A stretch of 64,000 bases of DNA from CALKJU01 sp035326425 (GTDB lineage Bacteria; Pseudomonadota; Alphaproteobacteria; Geminicoccales; Geminicoccaceae), in the NCBI GenBank assembly GCA_035326425.1, contig DAOLFG010000021.1, positions 7,254 through 71,253 on the forward strand, in the 5' to 3' direction. The first letter of the stretch is position 1, and the number at the start of each line of letters is the position of its first letter. Made by a program: the position numbers and the translations under genes. Positions 38,092 to 48,995 of the stretch are shown here, one piece after another. The notes beneath the pieces are model-generated. The model made no database searches and was not told the origin of the DNA. It saw nothing but the letters and a program-made list of their open reading frames with translations.

Positions 38092-41000
38092 ATGTCGCGC
38101 GGAAAGACTCGGCTCTTGCGCCGCTGCTTGATGCTCGGCAGTGCCACCTGGGTGATAGCTGTATCGGCGGCGCAAGCGACGACGCCGAGCTGCTCGGAGG
38201 TGAACTATGTCGACCAATGCACCCAGGGCTCCGGCAGCTTCACGACGCCGATCGATATCCAGAACGAGAGTGCAAATCCCGGGGTCGACGGTCTCTCCGT
38301 ATCGCTCACCACCAGCGGGACCTTCAACGTCACCGCGGGCTCCGATGCCTTCGCCATCCGAGTGACCTCGACCGGTACCAACGGCGTCGATGATGGCCGG
38401 GGCGGCAATGGCGGGTTCGTGACGATCGACAACACAGGTACGCTCAAGGTCACGCAAAGCGACGGCACTAGCGAGCTGATCGGCATCGATGCCCGTTCGG
38501 TCGGCGGCAATGCGGACACAGACAACGACAACAACGGCTCTTCAGGCGGCAATGGCGGTGGTGCTGGCGCCGTGACCATCACGAATACCGCCGCGATCTC
38601 CCTGGACCCCAGCCTGCCCGAAGGCGGAACTGGCATCTATGCGCTTTCTCAGGGTGGCTCCGGCGGCGAGGCCAACGTCGAGGCCGGAATCAACCAGCCC
38701 GGCGGCAATGGCGGTGCCGCTGGGACGATCAGCATCTCCAACACCGCGGCGATCACGATGGGCAGCGCTTCCACGCCCGTCGCAAATGCGGGCTTTGCCT
38801 ACGGAGTCCAAGCCGAATCCAACGGCGGCAGCGGCGATACGAGCGCCAACGGCAATGGCAATGTTCCGGCTTCCGGCGCCGGCGGGACCGGCGGCGCGAT
38901 CACGATCAGCAACAGCGCACAGATCAGCCTGCATATCGAAGGGACCGACGGCAGCGGCCAGGTCATGGGCATCATGGGAAGCTCGGCCGGCGGCGCCGGT
39001 GCCGCCTCTTCCTACAACTACAACAGTGGTGGCAGCGGTGGTTCGGGCGGCAACGTCACCATCACGCTGAACAAGGGCGGCGACATCGACATATCAACCG
39101 TCGAGCCGGTCAACAGTGGCGGGGCTGGAATCAGCGCGACCAGTCGAGGCGGCAAGGGCGGGCAGGGCAACAAGCAGGACGGCAGCGGCGGCCAAGGCGG
39201 CAACGGAGGCAGCGGCGGCGCCATCACGGTCACGGTCGACGGCTCGTCTGTCACCACGCAGGGCATCGGGTTCGGCGGGATCTTCGCCTTGTCTGCCGGC
39301 GGCGATGGCGGTCCCGGCGACGACGAGAACAAGAGCAGCGGTGGCTCCGGTGGCACAGGCGGGGCCATCCAGATCAATCTCCAGGATGGCGGATCGGTCA
39401 GCACGACTGACGAATACGCCTACGGCATACTGGGCCAGAGCATAGGCGGGCTCGGCGGTAACACCGGCAATGACACGGCGATCTTCGGCACGGCCGGCAG
39501 CGCCGGGGCCGGCGGCAACAGCAGCAGTGCCGGTGCCTTCACCTCGTCCGGAACGACGATCTCGACCAAGGGTGACTTCGCAGCCGGCATCGCCTTCCAG
39601 TCGATCGGCGGCGTTGGCACGGGCGGCAGCTTCGTCGGCGTGCTGAGGGGAAGCGCCGGCAATGGCGGCAACGGCGGCAGCGGCCTGCGGGCGGCCATCA
39701 ACTCCGGCTCGACGATCACCACGGAGGGCGACCACGCCTACGGACTCCTGGCCCAAGCTGTCTCAGGCAGTGGCGGCACCGCCGAGGTTCTGAACACCGG
39801 CAACATCACGACGAAGGGCTATGGGGCGATCGGCATCGTGCTCCAATCGATCGCCGGTGGTGGTGGTGCCGCCGGCAGCGCCGGTGGGCTGTTCGCCATC
39901 GGCGGCAACTCGGACACCAGCTACACCGCCAATGGCGGCAACATCGACTTCAGCAACAGCGCGCAGATCAAGACCTCGGGCGATGCGGCGATAGGCATTC
40001 TGGCCCAATCGATCGGCGGTGGTGGCGGCACCGGGGCCGGGTCGGTCGGCATCGACTCCGTCGGCGGCTCGGGCTCGGCCGGTGGCAGCGGCGGCACCGT
40101 GGTCGTTCGCGCAGAACGGAACCCTCGGTACGGTGTCGACGGCCGGCGAGTTCGCGCATGGCGTCGTGCTGCAATCGATCGGCGGCGGCAACGGCGGCAA
40201 CGCCTTCGACTTCTCGGTCACGCGGCCGCCTGAAGCCATCGGCGGCGACGCGGCGGGCGGCGGGGCCGGGGGCACCATCACGCTGGACAATCGGCAAAGC
40301 CCGTGGCCTCCAGCATCACCACCACCGGCGAAGCGGCGGTGGGGTTGGTGGTGCAATCGATCGGCGGCGGCGGCGGCACGGGCGGCGACGCCACCGGCGC
40401 AGGCTTTGCCGACTTCTTCAATCTCGAGATCGGCGGCTCGGGCGCCACGGCACCGGCCAATGGCGGCAAGGTGACCATCGACCTCGACGAGCTGTCGATC
40501 ACCACGAGCCAGGCACGGAGTGCTGGCATGCTCGTCCAGTCGATCGGCGGCGGCGGCGGCGGCGGCGGCAGCGGTGGCGCTGCGACCGGCCTCGACGCCG
40601 ATCTGGGGCTGGCCGTCGGCGTCAGCGTCGGCGGCTCGGGCGGTGCGGGCGGCAGCGGCGGAGCGGTCACCATCGATCTGTCCGGCACGCACATCACCTC
40701 CGGCAAGGCCCTGCCGAACGGCAACGAGGGCAACCAGCCGACCGATACGTTCGGCGTGGTGGTGCACTCGGTCGGCGGCGGCGGCAATGGCGGCTCGGCC
40801 ACGGCCGACGATCTGGCTGTTCTCGCTCCGACCTTCGAGGACGTCAGCCTTGCCGTCAGCGTGGCCGTGGCGGTGGGCGGTGCTTCGGGTGCGGCCGGAG
40901 ACGGTGGTGCGGTCGCCTTCACGCTCGACGGCGGCTCCTCGGTCAGCACCGTGGGGCAGGGCTCGCATGGTGTGGTGCTGCAGTCGGTCGGTGGCGGCGG

Positions 41001-44000
41001 CGGCACGTCGCAAGGCTCGACCCTGATCCTCGGCGGCTCCGCCAAGGACTATTCGGCCAGCGTCAATATCGGCGTCGGACGAACCGGCGGCAGCGGCGGC
41101 GTCGGCAACACCGTCACGATCTCCAGCGTCGGCGGGATCACCACCAGCGGCGGTGACGCCGATGGCATCCTGGTGCAGCCGATCGGCGGCGGCGGTGGCC
41201 TCGGCGGCTCGATCGGCAATGACGGCTCGGCGGACCACCAGCTGGCCAACGCGCTGTCGCTCATCGTCGACAAGCTCACCACCTACAAGTTCGGCGTCAG
41301 CGTCGGTGGCCAGGGCGGCACCGGGGGTACCGGCGGCGAGGTCGACCTCACCAGCTCCAGCACGATCAAGACCTCGGGCGACTGGGCCGACGGTATCGTC
41401 GCCCAATCGATCGGCGGTGGTGGAGGTGTCGGCGGTACCTCCGTGGCCAGCGGCAGCGAGGCCAAGGCCGACACCGAGGTCGGCGTGGGCGGCGGCGGAG
41501 GTGGCGGCGGCAATGGCGGCAAAGTCACCACGACGGCAAGCGGCACGATCACGACCGCGGGCCGCGGCGCCTACGGCATCGTGGCGCAATCGATCGGTGG
41601 TGGTGGTGGCCAGGGTGGCGACGGCTCGGATTCCTCGACCATGGTCATGAAGATAGGTGGTGGCGCCGGCATCGGCGGCTCGGGTGGAGCCTCGGGCGAT
41701 GGCGGAGCGGTCGCGATCGAGACGCCGAACGGCCACGCCGCGGTGGTCGAGACCGCCGGCGACGACGCAGTGGGAATCGTGGTGCAGTCGATCGGCGCCG
41801 GCGGCGGTATCGGAGGCGCCGGCAGCAGCGAGAGCGGCCTCGCCCTCGACATCGAGGCCACGATTGGCGGCGCAGCAGGAAGCACGGGCGCCGGCGGGAC
41901 CTCGACGATCGACGGCGAGTTCCAGGTGACCACCGCCGGCGACCGCGCCTTCGGCATTGTGGCGCAGTCGATCGGCGGCGGCGGCGGCATCGGCGGCGAT
42001 GCGACGGGCGGTCAGCTCGATTTCACCGTCGGCGGGGCTACGCCCAACAACGGCGGCGGTAATGCCGAGACAGTTACGGTCAACGTAAACGCCAGCATTC
42101 AGACCGATGGCGATGGAGCTTTCGGCATCCTGGCCCAGTCGATTGCCGGCGGCGGTGGTATCGGTGGCGACAGTAGCGGCTCGTTTGCGGGTCGGACCGG
42201 CAGCCCCGATCAAATTGGCGATGCCAACTCGGTCACCGTCACCCAGGCGGGCAGCCTGGTCGCGAGCGGTGACGGCTCGATCGGCATCTTCGCACAGAGT
42301 GATGGCCCGACAGACATGAGGAATATCGCGGTCACCGTGAACGGCAGCGTCTCCGGCGGCTCGGGCGATCAGGGCGTCGGCGTGCAGATCGATACCGGGG
42401 TGGACAACACGCTGACCGTCGGCAGCGGCGGCAGCATCTCGGCCGCCTCGGGCGTGGCCGTCCGGTACACGACCAGGCTCGATCCTGGCGCCAACACCTT
42501 CACCATCACCAACCACGGTACGATCACCGGCAGCATCGACGACGCCACCGGCGCCAACACGCAGCAGGCACGTGTCGCGGCGGCGGCCACCGAGGCTGGC
42601 TCGACGATCACCCTCGACAACCGCGGCACCGTCGCTGGCGCCCGCAGCCTCGATGCCGATGTGCGCAACAGCGGCACGATCGAGGTCGGCGATAGCGGCA
42701 CCGTCGACAGCACGGAGATCGCCGGCAATCTCGAACAGACCTCGGCCGGCCGGACGGTGGTCGACGTCGACCTCGCCGACAATGCCGCCGACACCCTCGT
42801 GGTCGCCGGCGACGCGACACTCGACGGTGCGGTCAGGGTGGCGCCTCTTACCCTCTTGCCCGGCCGCAGCGCCGATTTCCTCAGCGTCGGCGGGGCACTG
42901 CAGGGCGGCCTCGAGGCCGAAGCCTCGCCGATTTTCCGCTATGCGGTCGAGACGACCGGGAACACCGGCACGATTTCCGTCGCATCGGCGGACTTCCGCA
43001 TGCCGGCTGCGGGCCGCTCCGACAACGAGCGCGAGGTGGCTCGGCACCTGCAGGCCGCGTGGGACGATGGAGACGTCGAGCGCTTCGGGGCTTTCTTCGC
43101 GGCGATCGACACGCAGGCCAGGGCAGGCGCCTACGGCGATGCGCTCTCCGACCTGTCGCTCGGCGTGGCCGCGGCGCCGGCTACCCGCCGGCAGGCCACC
43201 ACGCTGGGCTTCGCCGACGGCTTGAGCAGCTGCCCGGTGTTCGAGGACGGCACGGCCGTGCTGCGCGAGGACGCCTGCATGTGGGCGCGCGTCGCTGGCA
43301 GCCGCGCCGACCAGGATGCCGACGACGGCGCCTCCGGCTTCGACGAGGACGCGATCAGCTATCAGCTGGGGGCATAGTGGGAGGTGTCGCCCGACTGGTT
43401 CCTGGGCCTCGCCGCCGCCTACCAGCACGACTGGTTCGACAGCGACGACGGCCGCTCGAGCAGCGACGGCGACAGCGCCTTCGCCGGGGTTTCCCTCAAG
43501 CGGCAGTGGGGTGCGTGGCAGGTGGGCGGCGTGCTGAGCGGCGGCTATGGCTGGTACGACACCACCCGCAAGATCAGCATCCCCGGCTTCAGCGGCAAAG
43601 CCGACAGCGAGCCCGAGTTGCAGAACGTCGGTCTACGCGTCCGCGCCGCCTACAACTGGGGCCGGGAGAAGCTCTATGTCCGCCCCCTATGTCGATCTCG
43701 ACGCCATCTACACACGCCAGCCGAGCTACGACGAATCCGGTGCCGGCGATCTCAATCTGGACGTGCGCAGCAGCGACCAGTGGAGCCTCGTCGCCACACC
43801 GTCGGTCGAGGTCGGCGGCCGGGTCACGGTAGGCGAAACCAACACCCTCCGCCCCTACGCCCGCGTCGGGCTGGCCCTGTCCAACCAGGACGACTGGACC
43901 AGCAAGGCCCGCCTCGCCGCAGCACCCGGCGGCGCCGACGGCTTCGAGTCGAGCGTGCCGATGGACGAGGTGACGACGAAGGTCGGCGCCGGCCTGCAGC

Positions 44001-44104
44001 TTGACACCCAGCGCGGCCTGGAGCTGCGGCTACAGTACGACGGCCAGTTCTCCAGCAACCTGACCAGCCACGGCGGCTCGCTGCGCATCGCGCTGCCGTT
44101 CTGA
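38092..44104 (+). pseudogene. giant autotransporter adhesin with three frameshifts and one in-frame TAG
   Basis: About 2,000 codons. A signal peptide (to about residue 29, ending SAAQA), a Gly-rich passenger with some seventeen QSIGGGGG repeats, and a beta-barrel from about 43.2 kb ending in RIALPF, the usual terminal Phe. ATG 38092 follows GGGAGG at 38077-38082. Lesions: a +1-type shift near 40100-40113; a compensating one-base loss near 40291 (expected AATTCGGCA); TAG at 43375-43377 inside the barrel, where CAG would fit; and one extra C in the C5 run near 43687. The remaining sequence is well kept, so decay is recent or some lesions are errors. As written it cannot make an intact protein. 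Confidence 0.85.
39415..42310 (+). repeat. QSIGGGGG repeat array inside the autotransporter
   Basis: About seventeen imperfect protein repeats of the form (A/S)xGI(V/L)xQSIGGGGG, spaced some 40-75 codons, each followed by Gly/Ser-rich turns and a beta strand. They form one rung set of a beta-helix passenger. At DNA level the repeats are rich in GGCGGCGG runs and could drive slippage. Confidence 0.8.
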
Positions 44105-44484
44105 CAGATCTCCGTGAAGAGTCGGGTTGGAAATCGAAGCTGTCGGCCGACCGGCGATCGGCAGCCGGCCGAGCGGCAACTCGCCGAGCGCGAGGCCAAG
44201 CTGCGCGGGATGGAAGTCCCTGTTCCCGCACCGGCACCAGCGCCGATGACGGCGTCCGACGACCCGGCCACGGCGATGGCACCGCCGCCTGCGGCTCCAG
44301 CGATCCCGCTGTCCTACCCCACGGCAGAAGGCCCGATCCCACGTGTCCTGGCACTACCCAGCGGCGGCTGCGGTGGCTGAGGCGAGCCGGCCAGCGTCTA
44401 TCCCTCCGCCCCGGCCGACACAGCGCCCCGCGGCCCGCTTGAGGACGCTCATACTCGACGCGGTGACGGAGACGCTGACCGGTG

Positions 44485-44704
44485 GCTCCGGGCAGGCCGG
44501 CCTGGGCGAGCCTTCGCTCGAAGGCGTGGTGATAGGCGCCGGTGGGCTCGAAGGCGATCCGAGCGATCACAAAGCCCTCGAGCCAGGCGATCAGGGCGGA
44601 CCATCCCCTGGCGTCATTGGCGAGCCGGCGCGATACCCCGGCAGGACGTCGAGTGTATCTTTGGCGATGTCCACGCCGACCGATTGCGCTACGGTGTCCG
44701 GCAT
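44485..44704 (-). pseudogene. IS110-family transposase remnant (N-terminal)
   Basis: From ATG 44704: VAQSVGVDIAKDTLDVLPG holds the first Asp of the DEDD catalytic set. After a one-base shift (about 44625) the match continues as NDARGWSALIAWLEG and IAFEPTGAYHHAFERRLAQ, with the second acidic residue in EPTG. Homology stops near 44485, leaving about 75 of the usual 330-400 residues. The autotransporter ends 380 bp away. Confidence 0.75.
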
Positions 44705-44837
44705 CTTTTCCGGGTCCTCTGCTTGTCGTCCGGGCCGTCACGCCCGGGTATCCGTTCAGACCACCAGGAAAAGAGAGGGGCGGTCACACTCTAGCTCGGC
44801 CCGCAACGGCCAGCATTTTCCCGACCCGTCCCCTCCC

Positions 44838-44868
44838 GTCGCCGGTGAGCTCGCAACTCACCGGCGAC
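44838..44868. repeat. perfect 12-bp inverted repeat near IS110 remnant
   Basis: GTCGCCGGTGAG, loop CTCGCAA, CTCACCGGCGAC. It lies 134 bp upstream of the remnant's start and 185 bp before the metalloprotease gene. It could be a terminator or an IS target-like hairpin. The rest of 44105-45052 shows no gene that I recognise beyond the remnant. Confidence 0.55.
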
Positions 44869-45052
44869 GGCCCATCTTCGCTCGACGAGCCGAGAACGTC
44901 ATAAGACAAGCATTTTTCCGGTCGTGTGACCAGGTTCACATACAATCGTGGAGACAAGCTGTTGAATATCAGCTCGCAAGAGGATGCACTACCATCGATG
45001 GTTGGTGATCTTCTTGTGCCTGCCAACGTCAATGCGTGAAGGACCTGCCGCT

Positions 45053-45835
45053 ATGGACAAGAACGTCTACGCGTTGACTACCAAGGCTGTCTTGGTTTTC
45101 TCGACGACTCTGGCAACCGTCCTGCTCGGCACTGCGCCGGGACGGGCCGGGATGACCGACCAGGCGACCGGGGACCACTGCGTGGGGACCGGCTGCATGG
45201 AAGGCGGCGACGACCTGCCGATCCAGACCAACACCAACACCGGACCGCCGCCCGTCTATCTGCCGTCGAACGTCACCACCGAAGACTGTTCGAGTGCCGA
45301 TTCCCGACGGATCGGCGCTGCCGTCACCTGGCTGGAGAACAATATCCCGGCGATCACCGCCAAGATGGCTGAATCCAGCTATCTGATGTCCTGGCCTGGC
45401 AACACCCGGGAGAAGTTCGAGGAGAAGCTGGACAAGAAGCTCGAGTTCCACTGTATCAACCAGAAGGACAAATGCGACCACCTGCTCGGCAAGGTGGTGC
45501 CGGTGTTCGCCCAGCAGCGCATCAACCTGTGCTCGACGAACATCAACGCCAGCGGCGACGGCGATGCGGTCAAGACCGGCAGCCTCTACGCTCACGTCAT
45601 CGCCCACGAGATCGGCCATCTGATCCGCATCAACAGCCACACCGGCGGCTGCGTCAGCCGGTTTACCGACGGCAGCTTCTCGGATGCGCTGGGCTTCGCT
45701 GCCGAGTACGCCTTTCGCGGCGAGACCTACGACCCGAAGGCCTACGCCGGCGGCTGCCCTGGGCTGGACCCCCAGCCGTTCAGCTGGGAGGACAAGCTGA
45801 ACAACATGGAGAAGCCGATCCAGGCCCAGAAGTAG
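45053..45835 (+). CDS. secreted HEIGH-motif zinc metalloprotease-like protein
   Basis: A 260-residue exported protein: signal peptide to about residue 30 (VLVFSTTLATVLLGTAPGRA), then a Cys-rich domain with six or more cysteines, and the zincin motif HVIAHEIGHLIRINSH (about 185-200) with SDALGFAAEYAF after it. Family unknown to me; the layout resembles deuterolysin/M35-like or putative lysine-specific metallopeptidases. An alternative start at 45032 exists. No export or inhibitor gene is linked. Activity is inferred from HExxH only. Confidence 0.7.
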   Translation: MDKNVYALTTKAVLVFSTTLATVLLGTAPGRAGMTDQATGDHCVGTGCMEGGDDLPIQTNTNTGPPPVYLPSNVTTEDCSSADSRRIGAAVTWLENNIPAITAKMAESSYLMSWPGNTREKFEEKLDKKLEFHCINQKDKCDHLLGKVVPVFAQQRINLCSTNINASGDGDAVKTGSLYAHVIAHEIGHLIRINSHTGGCVSRFTDGSFSDALGFAAEYAFRGETYDPKAYAGGCPGLDPQPFSWEDKLNNMEKPIQAQK

Positions 45836-45888
45836 ATGTCGTCGCCTTGGGCCTGCCATCGCCGGTCCCTGCGGCTGGCGCGCTTCGA

Positions 45889-46257
45889 TTATCCGACGAT
45901 CTTCCAGTAGGAATCCTTCCGCACCACCAGCCCGTCGCGAAAGGTGTAGAAGTCGCAACCCCTCACCTCGAGGCGACGGCCCTCGGAAGGGGTGCCGGTG
46001 AGGGTCCATTTCGAGATGCCGATGTCGCCATCGACGAAGTGATTGGCATCGCCGTAGTGGACATCGGGGAGGCCGCGAAAGCGTCCCGCAAGAGCTTCGC
46101 GCACGGCAGCCTTGCCTTGCGAGCGGGCTCCCCACGGGTCCGGGCCACGCGGCATCTCGAGCACGCAGTCATCGGCAAAGTGGCCCATGACGGCGTCGAG
46201 ATCGTGGGCGTTGAAGGCGTCGCACAAGGCTTCGAGCTTGCGCCGGATGTCGCTCAT
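45889..46257 (-). CDS. SnoaL/NTF2-like domain protein
   Basis: A 122-residue NTF2-fold protein of the ketosteroid-isomerase-like type (LEALCDAFNAHDLDAVMGHF, WGARSQGKAAVREAL, FYTFRDGLVVRKDSYWKI). Such proteins may be isomerases, hydrolases or only ligand binders. It stands alone on the minus strand, 54 bp from the metalloprotease stop. Confidence 0.85.
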   Translation of the reverse strand: MSDIRRKLEALCDAFNAHDLDAVMGHFADDCVLEMPRGPDPWGARSQGKAAVREALAGRFRGLPDVHYGDANHFVDGDIGISKWTLTGTPSEGRRLEVRGCDFYTFRDGLVVRKDSYWKIVG

Positions 46258-46322
46258 GTGTGCCCTCGCGCTATTGCTGGTCCACTGGCCACAAGAGTAG
46301 CTCAGAACTTCCGGCGAGCCGA

Positions 46323-46958
46323 TCAGGGATCAAGCATCCGCCGCACCTGCGCGGCGGCGAAGGGCTGGCCGGCACCGTTGATGTAGCCCAACGCCGCCAG
46401 TTCGGCCGCGATCTCGCGCAAGGACCGCTTCTCACCGGTCTTCGGGCTGCGCCGTGCCAGCCGCTTGGCCTCGCGCACCAGGGCGGGCTGCAGCTCGCCC
46501 CAGCCCTTTCGACCCTCGACGCGCCGCCCGACCCGCTCCGACGCCCTATCCCTGGCCCCGCGCAGCTTGCCGACCAGCCGAGCCTTCTCGTACTCGGCGA
46601 ACGCCGCCGCCACCTGCCGCATCATCACCTTGGCCGGATCCTCGGCCTGGGTCAGGTCCTCGCCGCCGGCGGTGACCACCCGCACGCCGCGCTGGATCAT
46701 CAAGAGCACGCCCAGCTCGGCGGCGATCACCGAGCGGGCGAAGCGGCTGGCGTCCTCGACCAGCACCAGGCGCACGCCGTTGCCCTCGATGTGCCCGAGC
46801 ATGGCGGCGAAGCCAGGCCGGGTCGTTGTACCAGCCGACCAGCTCGACGCCGGTCAGGGCGGCATGCCGCTCGATCGCCAGCCGCTGCCGGGTCTCGCTG
46901 TCTCGATCGGCGCGACATTGGCGGCCGACGAGGTCCGGACATAGCCCAAAGCCTCCAC
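46323..46958 (-). pseudogene. serine recombinase (resolvase/invertase type), frameshifted
   Basis: From GTG 46958 (preceded by GGGAGAAG) the start reads VEALGYVRTSSAANV, the catalytic-Ser N-terminus (YVRTSS). Frame changes near 46910 and 46800 are needed to reach the next segment, GVRLVLVEDASRFARSVIAAELG, which is the conserved resolvase VEDASRFAR helix. After that come RLVGKLRGARDRAS and a C-terminal DNA-binding segment SLREIAAELAALG, with stop at 46323. The pieces are all in order, so this is a full-length but broken gene. It probably helped move part of this island. Confidence 0.75.
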
Positions 46959-47357
46959 CTTCTCCCGGCCGTTTCCCCGTGACACTGTTCGATCTCCTGG
47001 GCGTTTCTGGATCTTTTTCTTAGGAAATCGTAACAGCAATGCGCCACCTGTCACGCCCTGACCGGGCCTGCGCGGAATACCCGAGAGCGGGCTGCACAAC
47101 ATCCCCGCTGTCGCTATCTTCTCCCGTGGCGTCGGGCTCGGCCCTTTTGCTGGTGGTAGAGGTCGGGGCTTGCCTCGAGACGCTAAGGACCGCACCAAGA
47201 CGCGCGCGCCCAGTCCGACGTCCTCTCGCCCCGCGGAAGGAAATGCCCGGCTTCCACTGGCGCTCGTGCCAGGTCCAGCATCGGCCGGAGTTTGCTAGTA
47301 GCGGGGCGAGGCGCCCTTCTCGTAAGGCGTCAGCGGCTGGCGGCACCCCCCCGGATA
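46959..47357. other. stretch without a recognisable gene
   Basis: Between the recombinase remnant and the first 85-bp repeat. Frames on both strands are open but lack family features, ribosome sites and consistent codon use. I see nothing functional. Confidence 0.5.
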
Positions 47358-47442
47358 GGCCGGGTGTACCCCGCCGACCCCCAAGTTCTGGGTCCCATTG
47401 CCCGACGGGTCCCCCGAATGAGCCTCCTCCCCTGGAAATCCG
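47358..47442 (+). repeat. 85-bp direct repeat, copy 1 (left of hen1-pnkp)
   Basis: Begins GGCCGGGTGTACCCC and includes GGGTCCCCCGAATGAGCCTC, which is identical in copy 2 (51905-51988). Overall identity is about 75-80% with a few small gaps, same orientation. It ends 180 bp before hen1. Confidence 0.8.
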
Positions 47443-47621
47443 AACGGCCGACCTGACGATGCTCTGGGACAGCCGGCCCGATAGGTTCGTCCAGGACGAC
47501 CGGCCGAGGTCCCGTGCCAGTCGATGCGAGGATAAAGGGGAGATGACGCACTTCGATCCACCATAGCATTCCAGCACGTCAACCATTTCGCGCGTTCGAT
47601 GCGATCGGCTATGCAGGTCTC

Positions 47622-48995
47622 ATGTTCCTGTCGATTGCCACCACGCACCAGCCGGCCTCCGATCTCGGCTACCTGCTCATGAAGCACCCCGATCGGGTGC
47701 ATGAGTTCGATCTGGCCTTCGGCAAGGCACTTGTGTTCTACCCCGAGGCCAGCGCGAGGCGTTGCGAGGCGGCGCTCGTGCTCGACATCGATCCTGTCGG
47801 GCTCGTGCGTGGCCGCGGTTCGAGCGAGGGCCTGCTCGATCAGTACGTGAATGACCGGCCCTATGCGGCCTCGTCGCTGCTGTCGGTGGCACTCAACCGG
47901 GCGTTCCGCACCGCCATGACCGGGGCTTCGAGAGAGCGGCCGGAACTGGCGGCAATGGCTATCCCGCTCGAGCTTCGCGTGCTGCCGCTGCCGGCGCGCG
48001 GCGGCGATGATTTCGTGCGAGCACTGTTCGAGCCGCTCGGATGGGATGTCGGGATCGAGCGCATCCACGGCGCGGGCGGCATGTCGCGCTATGTGGCCCT
48101 CAGCCTGTCGGGAAACCATCGGGTCGCCGACGCGCTGTCCCATCTCTATGTGCTGATTCCGGTGCTGGACGACGACAAGCACTATTGGGTCGGCGACGAC
48201 GAGGTCGAGAAGCTCCTGGCGAAAGGTGGCGACTGGCTCGCGGGACATCCCGAGAAGGAGATGATCGCCCACCGCTACCTCAAGCACCGGCGCAGCTTGG
48301 CGCGGGCGGCGCTGGCGCGCCTGGCACCCGAGGAAGCGGAGGAGTCGGAGCCCGAGACAGCACCGCGCGACGCCGCCGAGGAGGCTCTGGAGAAGCCGCT
48401 CCGGCTCCATACGCAGCGCCTGGACGTCGTTACCGAGGCTCTGGCCGCGGCCGGAGCGAGGACGGTCGCCGACCTCGGCTGCGGCGAAGGCAAGCTTCTC
48501 GCCCGCCTGGTGCGCGACCGGCGCTTTGCATGCCTGATCGGTCTAGACGCGTCCGCGCGCTCACTAGAGCATGCGGCTGAGCGGCTGAAGCTCGATCGCG
48601 CTGGCGGCCCGAGCGAACGGGTCACGCTGTTGCACGGGGCGCTCACCTATCGCGACGAGCGCTGGAAGGACGCCGATGCAGTGGCACTCGTAGAGGTCAT
48701 CGAGCATCTCAATCCCGACCGGCTGCCGGCGCTGGCGCGGGTGGTGTTCGGCGAGGCCCGCCCGAAGACCGTCGTGGTGACGACGCCGAACGCCGAGCAC
48801 AACCGGCTGTTTCCCGATCTGCCGCCAGGTAGGTTCCGGCACCCCGACCACCGCTTCGAATGGAGCCGCAGCGAATTCGGCACCTGGGTCGCCGGGATCG
48901 AGGAGCACTTCGGCTATACTGCGACGATCTCGGGCATCGGCGCACATCACGAAGAATTCGGGGCACCCACTCAGATGGCGGTGTTCGTCCGATGA
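47622..48995 (+). CDS. hen1: Hen1 RNA 3'-terminal 2'-O-methyltransferase
   Basis: Marks the 3' end of cleaved RNA with a 2'-O-methyl group before ligation by Pnkp, protecting repaired tRNA from re-cleavage by ribotoxins (known for this family). It has 457 residues: bacterial N-terminal Pnkp-activating domain (1 to about 245, starting MFLSIATTHQPASDLGYLL), then the methyltransferase with VADLGCGEGKLLARL (about 282) and the metal-binding EVIEHLNPDRL (about 356) followed by RHPDHRFEWSRSEF. The stop overlaps the pnkp start (ATGA). Confidence 0.95.
   Translation: MFLSIATTHQPASDLGYLLMKHPDRVHEFDLAFGKALVFYPEASARRCEAALVLDIDPVGLVRGRGSSEGLLDQYVNDRPYAASSLLSVALNRAFRTAMTGASRERPELAAMAIPLELRVLPLPARGGDDFVRALFEPLGWDVGIERIHGAGGMSRYVALSLSGNHRVADALSHLYVLIPVLDDDKHYWVGDDEVEKLLAKGGDWLAGHPEKEMIAHRYLKHRRSLARAALARLAPEEAEESEPETAPRDAAEEALEKPLRLHTQRLDVVTEALAAAGARTVADLGCGEGKLLARLVRDRRFACLIGLDASARSLEHAAERLKLDRAGGPSERVTLLHGALTYRDERWKDADAVALVEVIEHLNPDRLPALARVVFGEARPKTVVVTTPNAEHNRLFPDLPPGRFRHPDHRFEWSRSEFGTWVAGIEEHFGYTATISGIGAHHEEFGAPTQMAVFVR

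Noticed and set aside
39415..42310. CRISPR-like periodic DNA
   Set aside because: The periodicity comes from coding QSIGGGGG repeats with variable spacing; no constant repeat/spacer pattern and no cas genes.
39763..43428. Long minus-strand open frame (about 1,200 codons) over the autotransporter
   Set aside because: It is a mirror of the Gly-rich repeats; biased composition, no start signal, no domain.
44114..44380. Plus-strand Pro/Ala-rich open frame after the autotransporter
   Set aside because: No ribosome site, no family match, low-complexity; probably chance.
47020..47586. Minus-strand frame covering repeat copy 1
   Set aside because: It spans the repeat and continues into unrelated DNA; no domain, and the second repeat copy gives a different peptide context.
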